This document shows, piece by piece, positions 1 through 8,960 of a stretch of DNA of 36,822 nucleotides; within the stretch, counting starts at the first letter, position 1, and each line of letters opens with the position of its first letter. Below the pieces are notes generated by a model, which was not told where the DNA came from, ran no database searches, and saw only the letters and a list, made by a program, of their open reading frames with translations. The position numbers were made by a program, and so were the translations under genes. Source of the DNA: an uncultured Gammaproteobacteria bacterium. GTDB lineage: Bacteria > Pseudomonadota > Gammaproteobacteria > Steroidobacterales > UBA11654. The stretch spans positions 1-36,822 of the forward strand of contig CALMWC010000004.1 of assembly GCA_937801655.1 (NCBI GenBank). Direction: 5' to 3'.

Positions 1-1399
1 GTAATTCTTTGGTATTGGGCAATAATGCAGTGCTTTGAAAATTAGGGTTTAGTTCTAGTGCAGCGGTGAGGAAATAATTGCGTTTGTTTGGGTTAGCGGC
101 TTCGGCTGCAATTGTTTGAGCGGCTGTTGCTCTGAGTTTTTTTGTTTTTGAGGTTTGAAAATCTAGAGCAATCAAACGATCACTGATTTGAAGAGCCCAC
201 TGCATGTCCTGATTCTGGATGGCTTTTTCTAATTCCAAAAATAAATTTTCTTTTCCACCAACCATTGTTGAAAATCTTTTGGCTTCTTCGACTCTCGATA
301 ATGGATCCAATTCAGAAATATTTCCGCTGAACCAACCCAAGTAGCCACTAAAAATACTCTTTACAGACCATCTTACTGTTCCATAAAATTCTTTTAGAAA
401 GGGTGAATTGGCAATCTCTTTGGGCAGTTGTATCATCTCAATAATCTGATCAGGGTAATACCCTTTATTCATAAGCCTGATGGTTTGATCATGCACGTAC
501 TGAATTGCATCCCTATATATTGTGAGCGTTTCCATGACTGCTGGTCCTTGGAGTGGTCTGGTATGACTTGGAAATAAGTATTGAGGATTGAAAGATCGCA
601 TCTGATCCAAACTATCCACCCATCCTTTCACTTCTCTATGGGTGGTTCCACGAATGGTGTACAGGTTTGGAAAGGTCCTATATATGTTATCTCCAGGCAT
701 CAACGACTTCTTATTCGGCAACCATACAAACAGCTGATCATTGGTTTCACCAGGGGCATGATAGAGTTCAATATCAATACCTGCAATGGTAATTTTTAAA
801 TTATCTTGGAACGTGATTGTAGGTTTAATGTAGCCAACTGGACTGTTCCCAACTCCCAAATATGGACCAATACCAACATTAATTAATTGCTCTTTAGGTA
901 AGGCAGTGCCGAACATTCTAGTGCTTCTTTTGGAAATAATAGGGTTGAGTATTCCAAGAATTCTCTCCATATAATAATCCGTAGATTCATGAGCAATTAT
1001 TTGAGGTTTGTCTTCATATAAATTGTAATAATAAGAAGTTCCAAAAGTATGATCACCATGGTTGTGGGTGTAAATAATGGCTTTAATCGGATTTGAATTT
1101 ATTTTCTTAAATTGGTTGTAAATAATCTCAGCTTCATAAGTACTGTCTGATGCATCGATGATGATATTGCCATCAATACCCTCCACCATGATTGAATTGG
1201 CTATACCATAACCAACAGCAACATGGATTCCATTGCCATAAGAATATATTTCTTTTTTGAATTCCTTGGTATGTTCAATTAACTCTTCAACTGAGGAAGA
1301 ATGCTTCATTGGATTATTTGATTCTATTTCCACTTCATCAGAACACGAAATCATTAAAGACAATAGAAAAATGTAAGTAAAGTATTTTTGCAAACGCAT
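1..1399 (-). CDS. MBL-fold alkyl-sulfatase-like lipoprotein (partial, 3' end beyond window)
   Basis: The reading frame is open from an ATG at 1399 to the left edge (466 codons seen), so the C-terminus is missing. The N-terminus is a lipoprotein-type signal: a hydrophobic stretch then ISC with Cys19, suggesting an envelope-anchored enzyme. The metallo-beta-lactamase motif THNHGDH lies at residues 111-117 (H112, H114, D116, H117), followed by HAPGET (E218), MPGDN (D237) and PSHTRP (H279), the expected order of further metal ligands. NLYTIRG near 245-251 and the helical region after 280 resemble the dimerisation part of BDS1/SdsA1-type alkyl sulfatases. SdsA1-like enzymes usually have Glu where D237 sits. 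Known relatives hydrolyse alkyl sulfate esters with a two-metal centre; the substrate here is unknown. No clear Shine-Dalgarno is visible, but an in-frame TGA lies just upstream and the lipoprotein signal supports this start. Confidence 0.8.
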   Translation of the reverse strand, partial: MRLQKYFTYIFLLSLMISCSDEVEIESNNPMKHSSSVEELIEHTKEFKKEIYSYGNGIHVAVGYGIANSIMVEGIDGNIIIDASDSTYEAEIIYNQFKKINSNPIKAIIYTHNHGDHTFGTSYYYNLYEDKPQIIAHESTDYYMERILGILNPIISKRSTRMFGTALPKEQLINVGIGPYLGVGNSPVGYIKPTITFQDNLKITIAGIDIELYHAPGETNDQLFVWLPNKKSLMPGDNIYRTFPNLYTIRGTTHREVKGWVDSLDQMRSFNPQYLFPSHTRPLQGPAVMETLTIYRDAIQYVHDQTIRLMNKGYYPDQIIEMIQLPKEIANSPFLKEFYGTVRWSVKSIFSGYLGWFSGNISELDPLSRVEEAKRFSTMVGGKENLFLELEKAIQNQDMQWALQISDRLIALDFQTSKTKKLRATAAQTIAAEAANPNKRNYFLTAALELNPNFQSTALLPNTKEL

Positions 1400-1415
1400 A
1401 ATAATGAAAGTAAGT

Positions 1416-1457
1416 TGTTTGAATCAATTCTATCCTTAAAAAAGAATCATTCAAACA
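1416..1457. repeat. Inverted repeat upstream of the sulfatase-like gene
   Basis: Perfect 9-bp arms TGTTTGAAT (1416-1424) and ATTCAAACA (1449-1457) are extended inward by ATTC/GAAT after a small mismatch. They flank a short loop 17 bp upstream of the lipoprotein ATG. It could be an operator, an mRNA leader hairpin, or a weak terminator for the P19 gene ending at 1526. There is no T-run supporting a strong terminator. Confidence 0.4.
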
Positions 1458-1525
1458 TTATCCCTAAAAGTCAGCGACAAACAATTATTCAATACTGAGG
1501 GTTAAGTTTATAAAACAAAAGGACT

Positions 1526-2077
1526 TTATCGTCTTTTAGAGTTTGCAATGTCTTTAAAATCAAGATTTGTAAACGTAAAGGTTCCACCAGCACTAATGAC
1601 ATCAGCTACTTCATTACGCCAATCATAATGCATGCCAATTACACCTAATTTTGGCGATTTTATGACAAATTTTACGGTGTACTTATCATTAATGGCACCC
1701 GGGAGCTTAATGTTCTGTGCATAATGTATATTATCGGACATATTCAAGTGAGGTGTTAAATTAACAGTATCATAAGCACCTGTTTTTTCATTTCTAATCA
1801 TTGCTTCAACATCTAGATAGGCTACATGTCCTCCTACGGGTGCACCTCTAGGTGCTTTATCAGACCAGTTGGCAAGTAGTTCAAGATGCACATCGGTCTC
1901 ACTTTCTAACAAATAAAGGTTTTGTGGTGCAATTTCATCTTTGACGCCACCCTCAAAAATTAAATCAATGCCAGGAGCCATTTCAGCTTCACCAATAACC
2001 ATTTCAGGCATTGAAAATAATGGCGAAGAGATAATAAGGGTAATGATTGCCGTAGCAATGCATGTTTTTTTATTCAT
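1526..2077 (-). CDS. P19/Tpd-type periplasmic iron-transport protein
   Basis: A 183-residue secreted protein of the Fe2+ transport protein family (PF10634; P19 of Campylobacter, Tpd of Treponema). A hydrophobic signal segment covers roughly residues 5-22. EMAPGIDLIFEGG, TDVHLELLANW and NIHYAQNIKLPG are characteristic family blocks. Candidate metal ligands are H64 and E66 (HLE), M113, H118 and H150. Family members bind copper/iron in the periplasm and assist iron uptake, often with an FTR1-type permease; no permease is in this window. I chose ATG 2077: a TTG three codons earlier (2086) sits too close to the AAGGA, which is well placed for 2077. It probably shares a transcript with the 35-residue ORF just upstream, behind the Fur box at 2263-2281. 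Confidence 0.85.
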   Translation of the reverse strand: MNKKTCIATAIITLIISSPLFSMPEMVIGEAEMAPGIDLIFEGGVKDEIAPQNLYLLESETDVHLELLANWSDKAPRGAPVGGHVAYLDVEAMIRNEKTGAYDTVNLTPHLNMSDNIHYAQNIKLPGAINDKYTVKFVIKSPKLGVIGMHYDWRNEVADVISAGGTFTFTNLDFKDIANSKRR

Positions 2078-2089
2078 TTGATGCAATCC

Positions 2090-2197
2090 TTATTTTGTTA
2101 AATAAAAAATTCCAATGAGGATTAATATTGTTGAAATCGTTCCTTTGATGATAAAAAAAACAACCGAACCTTTGAGGGTATAGTTCAAGATTTTCAT
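2090..2197 (-). CDS. Small hydrophobic ORF (35 aa) upstream of the P19 gene
   Basis: An ATG at 2197 opens 35 codons ending in TAA at 2090-2092. The peptide has a short polar/basic start and one long hydrophobic stretch (roughly residues 11-33, ending IGIFYLTK), so it would be a single-pass membrane protein. Its stop lies 12 bases before the P19 ATG, and its upstream region carries a -10 like TATAAA (2243-2248) and the Fur box. No strong Shine-Dalgarno is seen. I do not recognise a family. It may be a co-transcribed accessory membrane peptide of the iron protein, or a chance ORF in a leader. Confidence 0.4.
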   Translation of the reverse strand: MKILNYTLKGSVVFFIIKGTISTILILIGIFYLTK

Positions 2198-2242
2198 CTT
2201 ATTTTTGTTTATTTTTTCAATAATATTCAAAACATTAGATCC

Positions 2243-2281
2243 TTTATACAAAACGATACTATGATAGTGATAATCATTAAC
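2243..2281 (-). promoter_or_regulatory. Promoter with Fur box for the P19 operon
   Basis: GATAGTGATAATCATTAAC (2263-2281) matches 17 of 19 positions of the classical Fur box GATAATGATAATCATTATC. On the minus strand TTATCA (2273-2268) can serve as -35 and TATAAA (2248-2243) as -10, spaced 19 bp. The Fur site therefore covers the -35, a standard layout for iron-responsive repression. It reads toward the 35-residue ORF and the P19 iron protein, which fits functionally. Confidence 0.72.
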
Positions 2282-2301
2282 ATTTGGAAGATATTATTTT
2301 T

Positions 2302-3204
2302 TTAATTTTTCTTTTGTAGGAATAGCACACCAATTAAAATTAATAAGGACCCAAATATTTGATCTATTGTCATTGTTTCGCCCAATACAAGCCAAGCAAT
2401 TATAATAGTAGAAGGTGGACCAACGGTTGTCCCAATGGAAGAAATAGAAGCACCGGCCTTGTTGATCCCTTCAGCAACCATAAACAAAGGAATAGTAGTG
2501 GATATAGTGACCAATAGAAACATAGTTTGCCACATGTTCATTGACCAATTGAGCCAGTAATAGTTACTCGATATTAATGAATGCATAATCAAACCAAAGG
2601 TCGCAGCTGTCATGGCAATGGTTGTAAAGCTAATGCTACCAATAGCATTTCCATATTTCTCATTGAATAGAAAATAAATAGAAATTGATATTGCTGATAA
2701 CATAACCAAGCTGACACCAAAGATATTACTAAGAAAAAGATCCTTGTTGATTCCTCCAATCGCTAGAAACAATCCACAATAAATAATGATGAGAGAAGTG
2801 ATGACGATTAGAGAAGGCATTTTCTTTTGAATCAATGAGGAAAGAACAACAACAATGGCTGGGAAGCTATAAAGTATTAATCTTTCAAGATTTGCATCAA
2901 TGAGAGTTAAAGCGTAAAAATTAACCATTGCTCCTATGTAATAGCATAAAAAACCAGCAAAGAATGCACCCCAAAAAGCTTTTCGTGGGATATTTCTTAC
3001 ATCAACGTTTCGTTTTAAAATAAACCAAAACCAAAATAAGGGTAAACTCAAAACAGATCTGACCATGGTTACACTCTCATAATCTGCTCCCTGAGCGTAT
3101 AAGATTTTTGCAAATATTCCTTTCGTTGATAGAAGTAAGGCACCAAACACTGATAACAGAATACCCAGTTTGATTTCTTTTGATTTTGATTGATTCTGAA
3201 TCAT
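2302..3204 (-). CDS. EamA/DMT-family transporter
   Basis: A 300-residue protein, very hydrophobic, with about ten membrane segments in two tandem EamA halves. The first half opens with GILLSVFGALLLSTKGIFAK. The second contains the usual terminal pattern GTTVGPPSTIIIAWLVLGE followed by a last helix (SLLILIGVLFL) and a short basic tail. EamA proteins are inner-membrane exporters of small metabolites or amino acids; the substrate cannot be read from sequence. The start ATG at 3204 lacks a visible Shine-Dalgarno. A TATAAT on the minus strand (3213-3208) sits only 3 bases upstream of it, so the true start may be slightly different. It diverges from the DUF1820 gene. Confidence 0.85.
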   Translation of the reverse strand: MIQNQSKSKEIKLGILLSVFGALLLSTKGIFAKILYAQGADYESVTMVRSVLSLPLFWFWFILKRNVDVRNIPRKAFWGAFFAGFLCYYIGAMVNFYALTLIDANLERLILYSFPAIVVVLSSLIQKKMPSLIVITSLIIIYCGLFLAIGGINKDLFLSNIFGVSLVMLSAISISIYFLFNEKYGNAIGSISFTTIAMTAATFGLIMHSLISSNYYWLNWSMNMWQTMFLLVTISTTIPLFMVAEGINKAGASISSIGTTVGPPSTIIIAWLVLGETMTIDQIFGSLLILIGVLFLQKKN

Positions 3205-3322
3205 CTGATTATAAGAATACTTGGTTTATAGATTGTTTATGTTTTTTGGAGTAAAGCATAATTTATATTGAATTAATAATTAATTTGATCCATTTCAATT
3301 ACAAACTTAAAAGGAACTGAGT

Positions 3323-3328
3323 TATAAT
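3323..3328 (+). promoter_or_regulatory. -10 box of probable promoter for DUF1820-purL
   Basis: A perfect TATAAT lies about 30 bp before the DUF1820 gene in the 154-bp divergent gap. Only a weak -35 (TTACAA, 3299-3304, 18-bp spacer) is seen. The rest of the gap (3205-3322) holds no recognisable gene. Confidence 0.4.
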
Positions 3329-3358
3329 TCCTTTCTAATTGTTGAAGACTAACAATCC

Positions 3359-3694
3359 ATGTCATCTAAAAAACTATATAAGATTATTTTTACTAGCCAA
3401 GGCAAAGTTTATGAAGTCTATGCTAATCAAGTTTCCAATAGTAATCTTTTAGGGTTTATTGAAATTGAGGATTTAATTTTTGGAGAAAGATCTAAAGTTG
3501 TGATTGATCCATCAGAGGAAAAAATACAATCAGAATTCAAAGGGGTCAAACGTACTTATATACCAATGCATTCTGTGCTCAGAGTTGATGAAGTCGATAA
3601 ACAAGGAGTCAGTAAGATCAGTAAAGCCGAAGTTGATAATGTTACACAATTACCCAATCAAGTTTTTACACCCAATGACACTCCAAATAAATAA
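3359..3694 (+). CDS. DUF1820 family protein
   Basis: A 111-residue cytoplasmic protein matching the gammaproteobacterial DUF1820 family (PF08850). The signature blocks are YKIIFTSQGKVYEVYANQV near the start, GFIEIEDLIFGERSKVVIDP in the middle and FKGVKRTYIPMHSVLRVDEV near residues 60-80. After the conserved core (about residue 92) comes a short polar tail. The function is unknown; the beta-rich pattern and constant length suggest a small regulatory or structural protein. It ends 22 bp before purL on the same strand, so co-transcription is likely. The ATG has little Shine-Dalgarno, but the conserved sequence begins within a few residues of it. Confidence 0.85.
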   Translation: MSSKKLYKIIFTSQGKVYEVYANQVSNSNLLGFIEIEDLIFGERSKVVIDPSEEKIQSEFKGVKRTYIPMHSVLRVDEVDKQGVSKISKAEVDNVTQLPNQVFTPNDTPNK

Positions 3695-3716
3695 CATTTA
3701 GTCAGATAGGTTCATC

Positions 3717-6700
3717 ATGATCGAAATTTATGGTCCTCCTTCCCATTCTCCATTCAGACTCAAACAACTATTAATATCGCTGCAACAGATCGACTCTAAT
3801 ATTACCTCCATAGGTGCAAGGTATATTCATTTTCTTGAAGCTTCTGAAACCCTAAATACAAATGAAGAAAAAACATTGGACGTCCTTCTATCGTATGGTC
3901 CTGATTGGAAAATAGGGCCAAATGAGGGACAAAAAATTATAGTGATTCCAAGGTTAGGAACCACATCTCCTTGGTCAAGCAAAGCTTCCGATATAGCACA
4001 AATTTCAGGCTTAAAAAAGGTTAGAAGAATAGAGCGAGGTTTAATTTATACAATTGTTTTTAAGACCAATAAAGAACCTAAGAGTTTGAATCACCTATTC
4101 GATCAATTGCATGATCGAATGACACAAACCATTCTATTGGATGTCAAGGATGTAGAAACAATATTTGATGTGAATAGCCCCAAACCTTTGTCCACTATTC
4201 CTATTTTATCTGATGGGTTAAAAGCTTTAAGGCAGAGCAATACTGACCTAGGTTTGGCATTGAATGATCAAGAAATGGATTATTTATTAAATAAGTTTAC
4301 AGAGTTAAATAGAGATCCAACCGATGCAGAACTAATGATGTTTGCTCAAGCTAATTCTGAGCATTGCAGGCATAAAGTTTTCAATGCCGATTGGACCATT
4401 AATGGAATGAAGCAAGAATACAGTCTTTTTGCAATGATTAAGGATACTTATAAATCTCATCCTGATGGAGTTCTTTCAGCCTATGAAGACAATGCAGCAG
4501 TGATGAAAGGTGGCCATGGGTATTGGTTTTCTGCCCATCAAAATACTGATGGCTCCTATCGTAAAATTGAAGATGAGATTCATAATATGATGAAGGTTGA
4601 AACCCACAATCATCCTACTGCGATTTCTCCTTACCCAGGAGCAGCTACTGGTTCGGGGGGAGAAATACGAGATGAAGCTGCCACAGGCAGAGGTGGAATG
4701 CCAAAAGCAGGCTTGACTGGATTTGCTGTTTCTCATTTAAGGATGCCAAATTATATGCAGCCATGGGAAAAAACTATTGGTAAACCAGATCGTATTGCCT
4801 CTCCATTAACCATAATGACTGAAGGGCCAATTGGGGGTGCTTCATTTAATAATGAATTCGGTAGACCCAATATCCTTGGTTTTTTTAGAACTTTTGAATC
4901 GATACAAGACACTCATTCTGAATTATCTTGGGGTTACCATAAACCCATTATGATTGTGGGTGGTGTTGGTAATATTTCTCGATCATCTGTCGATAAGAAT
5001 GATACACAGGAGGGATCATTGCTCATAGTCCTTGGTGGGCCTGCTATGTTGATTGGCTTGGGCGGAGGCTCTGCTTCTTCTGTGGTATCGGGTAAGACTA
5101 AAGAAGAATTAGATTTTGCTTCAGTCCAGCGAGGGAATGCTGAAATGGAAAGGAGAGCCCAAGAGGTAATCAATGCTTGTTTCAGTTTAGGTTTGAGTAG
5201 TGATGGTAAAAATCCAATTATACTGATACATGATGTAGGTGCTGGTGGACTATCGAATGCTATCCCTGAGATTGTGGATCACAGTCATATGTCGGCAGAT
5301 CTTCAATTAAGAGACATTCAGAATTCTGAACTGGGAATGACTCCACTTGAAATCTGGTGTAATGAATCCCAGGAACGTTATGTATTATCAATACATTCAG
5401 ATGATCTTGAACTGTTTAATGATCTTTGTGAAAGAGAAAGATGTCCATATTCTGTAGTTGGTGAAATTGCCACTCATGGCAACTTGAAATTACATGACAA
5501 TCATTTTAATGATTTCCCTATTGACATGCCAATGGATGTTTTATTTGGTAATCCACCAAAAACAGACATCAGTATAAATACTACTGATATTAGTATCGTT
5601 GAGAACTCATTGGGCACTGTAGAAATTGACCAAGCCTGTGAGTATGTTCTGAGATTTCCAACGGTTGCCGATAAAACATTTTTAATACACATAGGAGACC
5701 GAACAGTTGGTGGGTTGGTTTCTCAAGATCAATTTGTCGGCCCATGGCAAGTTCCTGTAAGCAATGTTGGAGTGACAATAAGAGATCATTTCTCCAATCA
5801 TGGTGAGGCTATGTCCATGGGTGAGAGAACCCCAGTAGCTACTTTAAATCCGAGTGCATCAGGTCGTTTAGCAGTAGCAGAAGCAGTCACAAATGCTTTA
5901 TCAGCAGACATAAAACGCATTACTGATATCAAATTATCTGCTAATTGGATGTCATCAATTCAAACCGATCCTCAGAAACAAGCTTTGTTTGAAACAGTTG
6001 AAGCCATTACATTGAATCTTTGTAGTCAGATTGGCTTAACCATCCCTGTAGGCAAGGATTCACTTTCAATGCAAACTGCATGGAATGAAGGGGAGGGCAA
6101 TAAACAGGTCACTTCGCCATTATCTTTAGTGATATCTGCGTTTGCAACAGTTGAAGATGTCAGAAAGACTATTACACCTCAGTTGCAATTAAGGAAAAGC
6201 TCATCAATTATTTTAATTGATCTTGGTGGAGGAAAAAACAGGCTTGGAGCTTCATGCTTGTCTCAAGTTTATAATATAGAAATGGGAGCACCAGCGGATT
6301 TAGACGATCCTGATTTACTTGTTAAATTCTTTTCCGCAATCACAGAATTAAAGAAAGATAAAAAAATTCTTGCTTATCATGATCGATCCGATGGAGGACT
6401 TTTCACCAATCTTTGTGAAATGTCTTTTGCTGGAAACATAGGCATGGATATCCATCTCAATTCAAACACTAAAGATCAAACACTTAAATTATTGTTCGCT
6501 GAGGAACTAGGTGGTTTGATTCAAATTGACAATGATGATCTGGATGAAGTGATGACCGTCTTACAAAAATATTCTCTCTCAAAGAATAGTTTTAAAGTAG
6601 CAGAAGTTACTAAAAGTAAAATCATCAAGCTCACAACTGACCATGGGTATGAAAAATCTTATCAATTGAACAAACTGAGACGGATATGGTCAGAGCTATC

Positions 6701-7616
6701 CTTTAAAATGCAATCGCATCGTGATAACCCAATAACTGCTGAGGAAGGTTTTGAAAGTATACTTGATGATGATCCAGGGTTGACACCATCGATTAGTTTT
6801 GAATCAGTTAATATTGAGAAAGAACGATTGAGAGAAACAGATCGGCCTAAGGTTGCAATACTTCGTGATCAAGGAGTTAATAGCCACATTGAGATGGCAG
6901 TTGCTTTTCATACTGTTGGCTTTGATACTTTTGATGTGCATATGACTGATTTGCTTGAGGGTAAAAAAACACTTAATGATTACGTTGGCCTCGTTGCTTG
7001 TGGTGGATTTTCATACGGCGATGTATTGGGCGCTGGAGGAGGGTGGTCTAAATCAATTTTATTTAATAAAGTCGCAAATGAGGAGTTCAAAGAATTTTTT
7101 AATAGATCAAATACATTCAGTTTAGGGGTCTGCAATGGCTGCCAAATGTTATCGCAACTCAAGGACATCATTCCAGGAGCTGAACATTGGCCAAGATTTG
7201 TAGCTAATTTATCGGAACAATTTGAAGCGAGACTTAATATGGTTGAAGTATTAAACAATAAGTCACTATTCTTATCAGGGATGCAGGGAAGCATTATTCC
7301 TATAGTTACTTCACATGGAGAAGGAAGGGTTGAGTATCAGAATGAATCCGATGAAGAAATATTAACGAAAGACCATTTGATGGCGATTAGATATGTGGAT
7401 AATTTAGGTAAACCAGCAACAAAATATCCTGCAAACCCTAATGGATCTAGTCTGGGTGCTGCAGGATTTACTTCAGTTGATGGCAGATCGACCATAATCA
7501 TGCCTCATCCTGAGAGAGTTTTGCGGACTGTGCAACATTCTTGGGCCCCAAAAGAATGGGGTGAATATGGACCTTGGTTGAAAATGTTCAGTAATGTTAG
7601 AGAATGGGTTAAGTAG
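3717..7616 (+). CDS. purL: Phosphoribosylformylglycinamidine synthase (long form)
   Basis: A 1299-residue single-chain FGAM synthase, the long form typical of Gammaproteobacteria (E. coli about 1295). It converts FGAR, ATP and glutamine to FGAM in step 4 of purine synthesis. Visible parts are an N-terminal PurS-like domain (about 1-150), a linker, the first AIRS-like half with NSEHCRHKVFNADW and KVETHNHPTAISPYPGAATG, the second half with GKDSLSMQT, and a C-terminal class-I glutaminase. The glutaminase has Cys1139 in GVCNGCQ, plus H1264 and E1266 in PHPER. No internal break is seen. It follows the DUF1820 gene closely; glyA follows after 82 bp, and purF is in this window too. Confidence 0.97.
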   Translation: MIEIYGPPSHSPFRLKQLLISLQQIDSNITSIGARYIHFLEASETLNTNEEKTLDVLLSYGPDWKIGPNEGQKIIVIPRLGTTSPWSSKASDIAQISGLKKVRRIERGLIYTIVFKTNKEPKSLNHLFDQLHDRMTQTILLDVKDVETIFDVNSPKPLSTIPILSDGLKALRQSNTDLGLALNDQEMDYLLNKFTELNRDPTDAELMMFAQANSEHCRHKVFNADWTINGMKQEYSLFAMIKDTYKSHPDGVLSAYEDNAAVMKGGHGYWFSAHQNTDGSYRKIEDEIHNMMKVETHNHPTAISPYPGAATGSGGEIRDEAATGRGGMPKAGLTGFAVSHLRMPNYMQPWEKTIGKPDRIASPLTIMTEGPIGGASFNNEFGRPNILGFFRTFESIQDTHSELSWGYHKPIMIVGGVGNISRSSVDKNDTQEGSLLIVLGGPAMLIGLGGGSASSVVSGKTKEELDFASVQRGNAEMERRAQEVINACFSLGLSSDGKNPIILIHDVGAGGLSNAIPEIVDHSHMSADLQLRDIQNSELGMTPLEIWCNESQERYVLSIHSDDLELFNDLCERERCPYSVVGEIATHGNLKLHDNHFNDFPIDMPMDVLFGNPPKTDISINTTDISIVENSLGTVEIDQACEYVLRFPTVADKTFLIHIGDRTVGGLVSQDQFVGPWQVPVSNVGVTIRDHFSNHGEAMSMGERTPVATLNPSASGRLAVAEAVTNALSADIKRITDIKLSANWMSSIQTDPQKQALFETVEAITLNLCSQIGLTIPVGKDSLSMQTAWNEGEGNKQVTSPLSLVISAFATVEDVRKTITPQLQLRKSSSIILIDLGGGKNRLGASCLSQVYNIEMGAPADLDDPDLLVKFFSAITELKKDKKILAYHDRSDGGLFTNLCEMSFAGNIGMDIHLNSNTKDQTLKLLFAEELGGLIQIDNDDLDEVMTVLQKYSLSKNSFKVAEVTKSKIIKLTTDHGYEKSYQLNKLRRIWSELSFKMQSHRDNPITAEEGFESILDDDPGLTPSISFESVNIEKERLRETDRPKVAILRDQGVNSHIEMAVAFHTVGFDTFDVHMTDLLEGKKTLNDYVGLVACGGFSYGDVLGAGGGWSKSILFNKVANEEFKEFFNRSNTFSLGVCNGCQMLSQLKDIIPGAEHWPRFVANLSEQFEARLNMVEVLNNKSLFLSGMQGSIIPIVTSHGEGRVEYQNESDEEILTKDHLMAIRYVDNLGKPATKYPANPNGSSLGAAGFTSVDGRSTIIMPHPERVLRTVQHSWAPKEWGEYGPWLKMFSNVREWVK

Positions 7617-7698
7617 ACAAATAAAGATTAATAATTGATCGAACTATAGAGATGATATGAGTAGAATTTGCATACACCTCTGAAATATAAGGATAATC

Positions 7699-8955
7699 AT
7701 GAGTACAAGTGAAATAATTAATAACTTAGATAGTGAACTTCGTTCTGCAATTCTAGCTGAAGAACAAAGACAAGAAGAGCATATTGAGCTGATTGCTTCA
7801 GAGAATTATGCAAGTGCATCAATTATGGCCTTGCAAGGATCTGTTTTAACGAATAAGTATGCAGAGGGCTATCCGAATAGAAGGTATTATGGTGGATGTG
7901 AGCATGTTGATGTTGCAGAGTCTCTAGCAATCGATAGGGCAAAAGAATTATTTAAGGCAGATTTCGCAAACGTTCAACCTCATTCTGGATCTCAGGCTAA
8001 TATGGCTGTTTATATGTCTTTGCTTACTCCTGGAGATACTATTTTAGGTATGAGCTTGTCTGAAGGTGGACATTTAACTCATGGTTCTAAAGTTAATTTT
8101 TCTGGTAAATTGTATAATGTTGTTTCATATGGATTGAATAATGAGACTGGAGAGATTGACTACGATCAATTGGAAAGGCTGGCTCTTGAGCACAATCCAA
8201 AGATGATTATAGGTGGTTTCTCAGCCTACTCTAGAATAGCGGATTGGCAAAGATTTAGAGAAATTTCAGATTCAGTAGGCGCCTACTTATTAGTCGATAT
8301 GGCTCATATTGCCGGCTTGGTTGCTGCTGGATGTTATCCCAATCCTGTTCCTATAGCTGACGTTACAACTTCCACCACGCATAAAACATTACGAGGACCC
8401 AGAGGAGGCATTATTCTTGCAAGAAAAAATGAAGAAATAGAAAAAGCCATCAATAAACAAGTATTTCCAGGAACACAAGGTGGTCCATTAATGCATGTCA
8501 TTGCAGCTAAAGCTCAAGCCTTTAAAGAAGCAATGGCTCCTGACTTTATAAGTTATCAAAAACAAGTAATTTCTAATGCACAACTCATGGCTACTTTATT
8601 TCAAGACAATGGTTATAAGATTGTTTCTGGCGGTACTGATTGCCATTTATTTTTAGTCGATTTAATGGATAAAAATATAACTGGAGCAGATGCAGAGTCG
8701 GCATTAGGTCAATCTAATATTACATTGAATAAAAATTCAGTTCCCAATGATACTCGTTCACCTATGGTTACGAGTGGACTAAGAATAGGAACTCCTGCAG
8801 TTACAACAAGAGGCTTTGGAGAAGAGGAAATTAAATTGCTAGTTAACATGATGGTTTCTGTTCTCAATAATATTGAGGATAGAGCAGTCCAACTAACAAT
8901 TAAAAATCAGGTGTTAGAGCTCTGTGAAAAATTTCCCGTCTATACTTCAAGATAA
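7699..8955 (+). CDS. glyA: Serine hydroxymethyltransferase
   Basis: A 418-residue PLP enzyme of normal length that interconverts serine and glycine with tetrahydrofolate/5,10-methylene-THF, supplying one-carbon units for purines and thymidylate. The PLP lysine is K229 in [13 protein letters not shown]. Other family blocks are [10 protein letters not shown] near the start, [27 protein letters not shown] and [14 protein letters not shown]. The start ATG has AAGGA seven bases upstream. The gap after purL (7617-7698) shows no riboswitch or hairpin I can support. nrdR starts 5 bp after the stop, so glyA leads into the nrdR-rib cluster, an arrangement common in Proteobacteria. Confidence 0.97.
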   Translation: MSTSEIINNLDSELRSAILAEEQRQEEHIELIASENYASASIMALQGSVLTNKYAEGYPNRRYYGGCEHVDVAESLAIDRAKELFKADFANVQPHSGSQANMAVYMSLLTPGDTILGMSLSEGGHLTHGSKVNFSGKLYNVVSYGLNNETGEIDYDQLERLALEHNPKMIIGGFSAYSRIADWQRFREISDSVGAYLLVDMAHIAGLVAAGCYPNPVPIADVTTSTTHKTLRGPRGGIILARKNEEIEKAINKQVFPGTQGGPLMHVIAAKAQAFKEAMAPDFISYQKQVISNAQLMATLFQDNGYKIVSGGTDCHLFLVDLMDKNITGADAESALGQSNITLNKNSVPNDTRSPMVTSGLRIGTPAVTTRGFGEEEIKLLVNMMVSVLNNIEDRAVQLTIKNQVLELCEKFPVYTSR

Positions 8956-8960
8956 AGAGA

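Noticed and set aside
581-799. 72-codon plus-strand frame opposite the sulfatase gene
   Set aside because: Antisense to a conserved MBL-fold coding region; no Shine-Dalgarno or recognisable motif.
7617-7698. Possible glycine riboswitch upstream of glyA
   Set aside because: The gap is 82 bases and shows no tandem aptamer structure or terminator hairpin.
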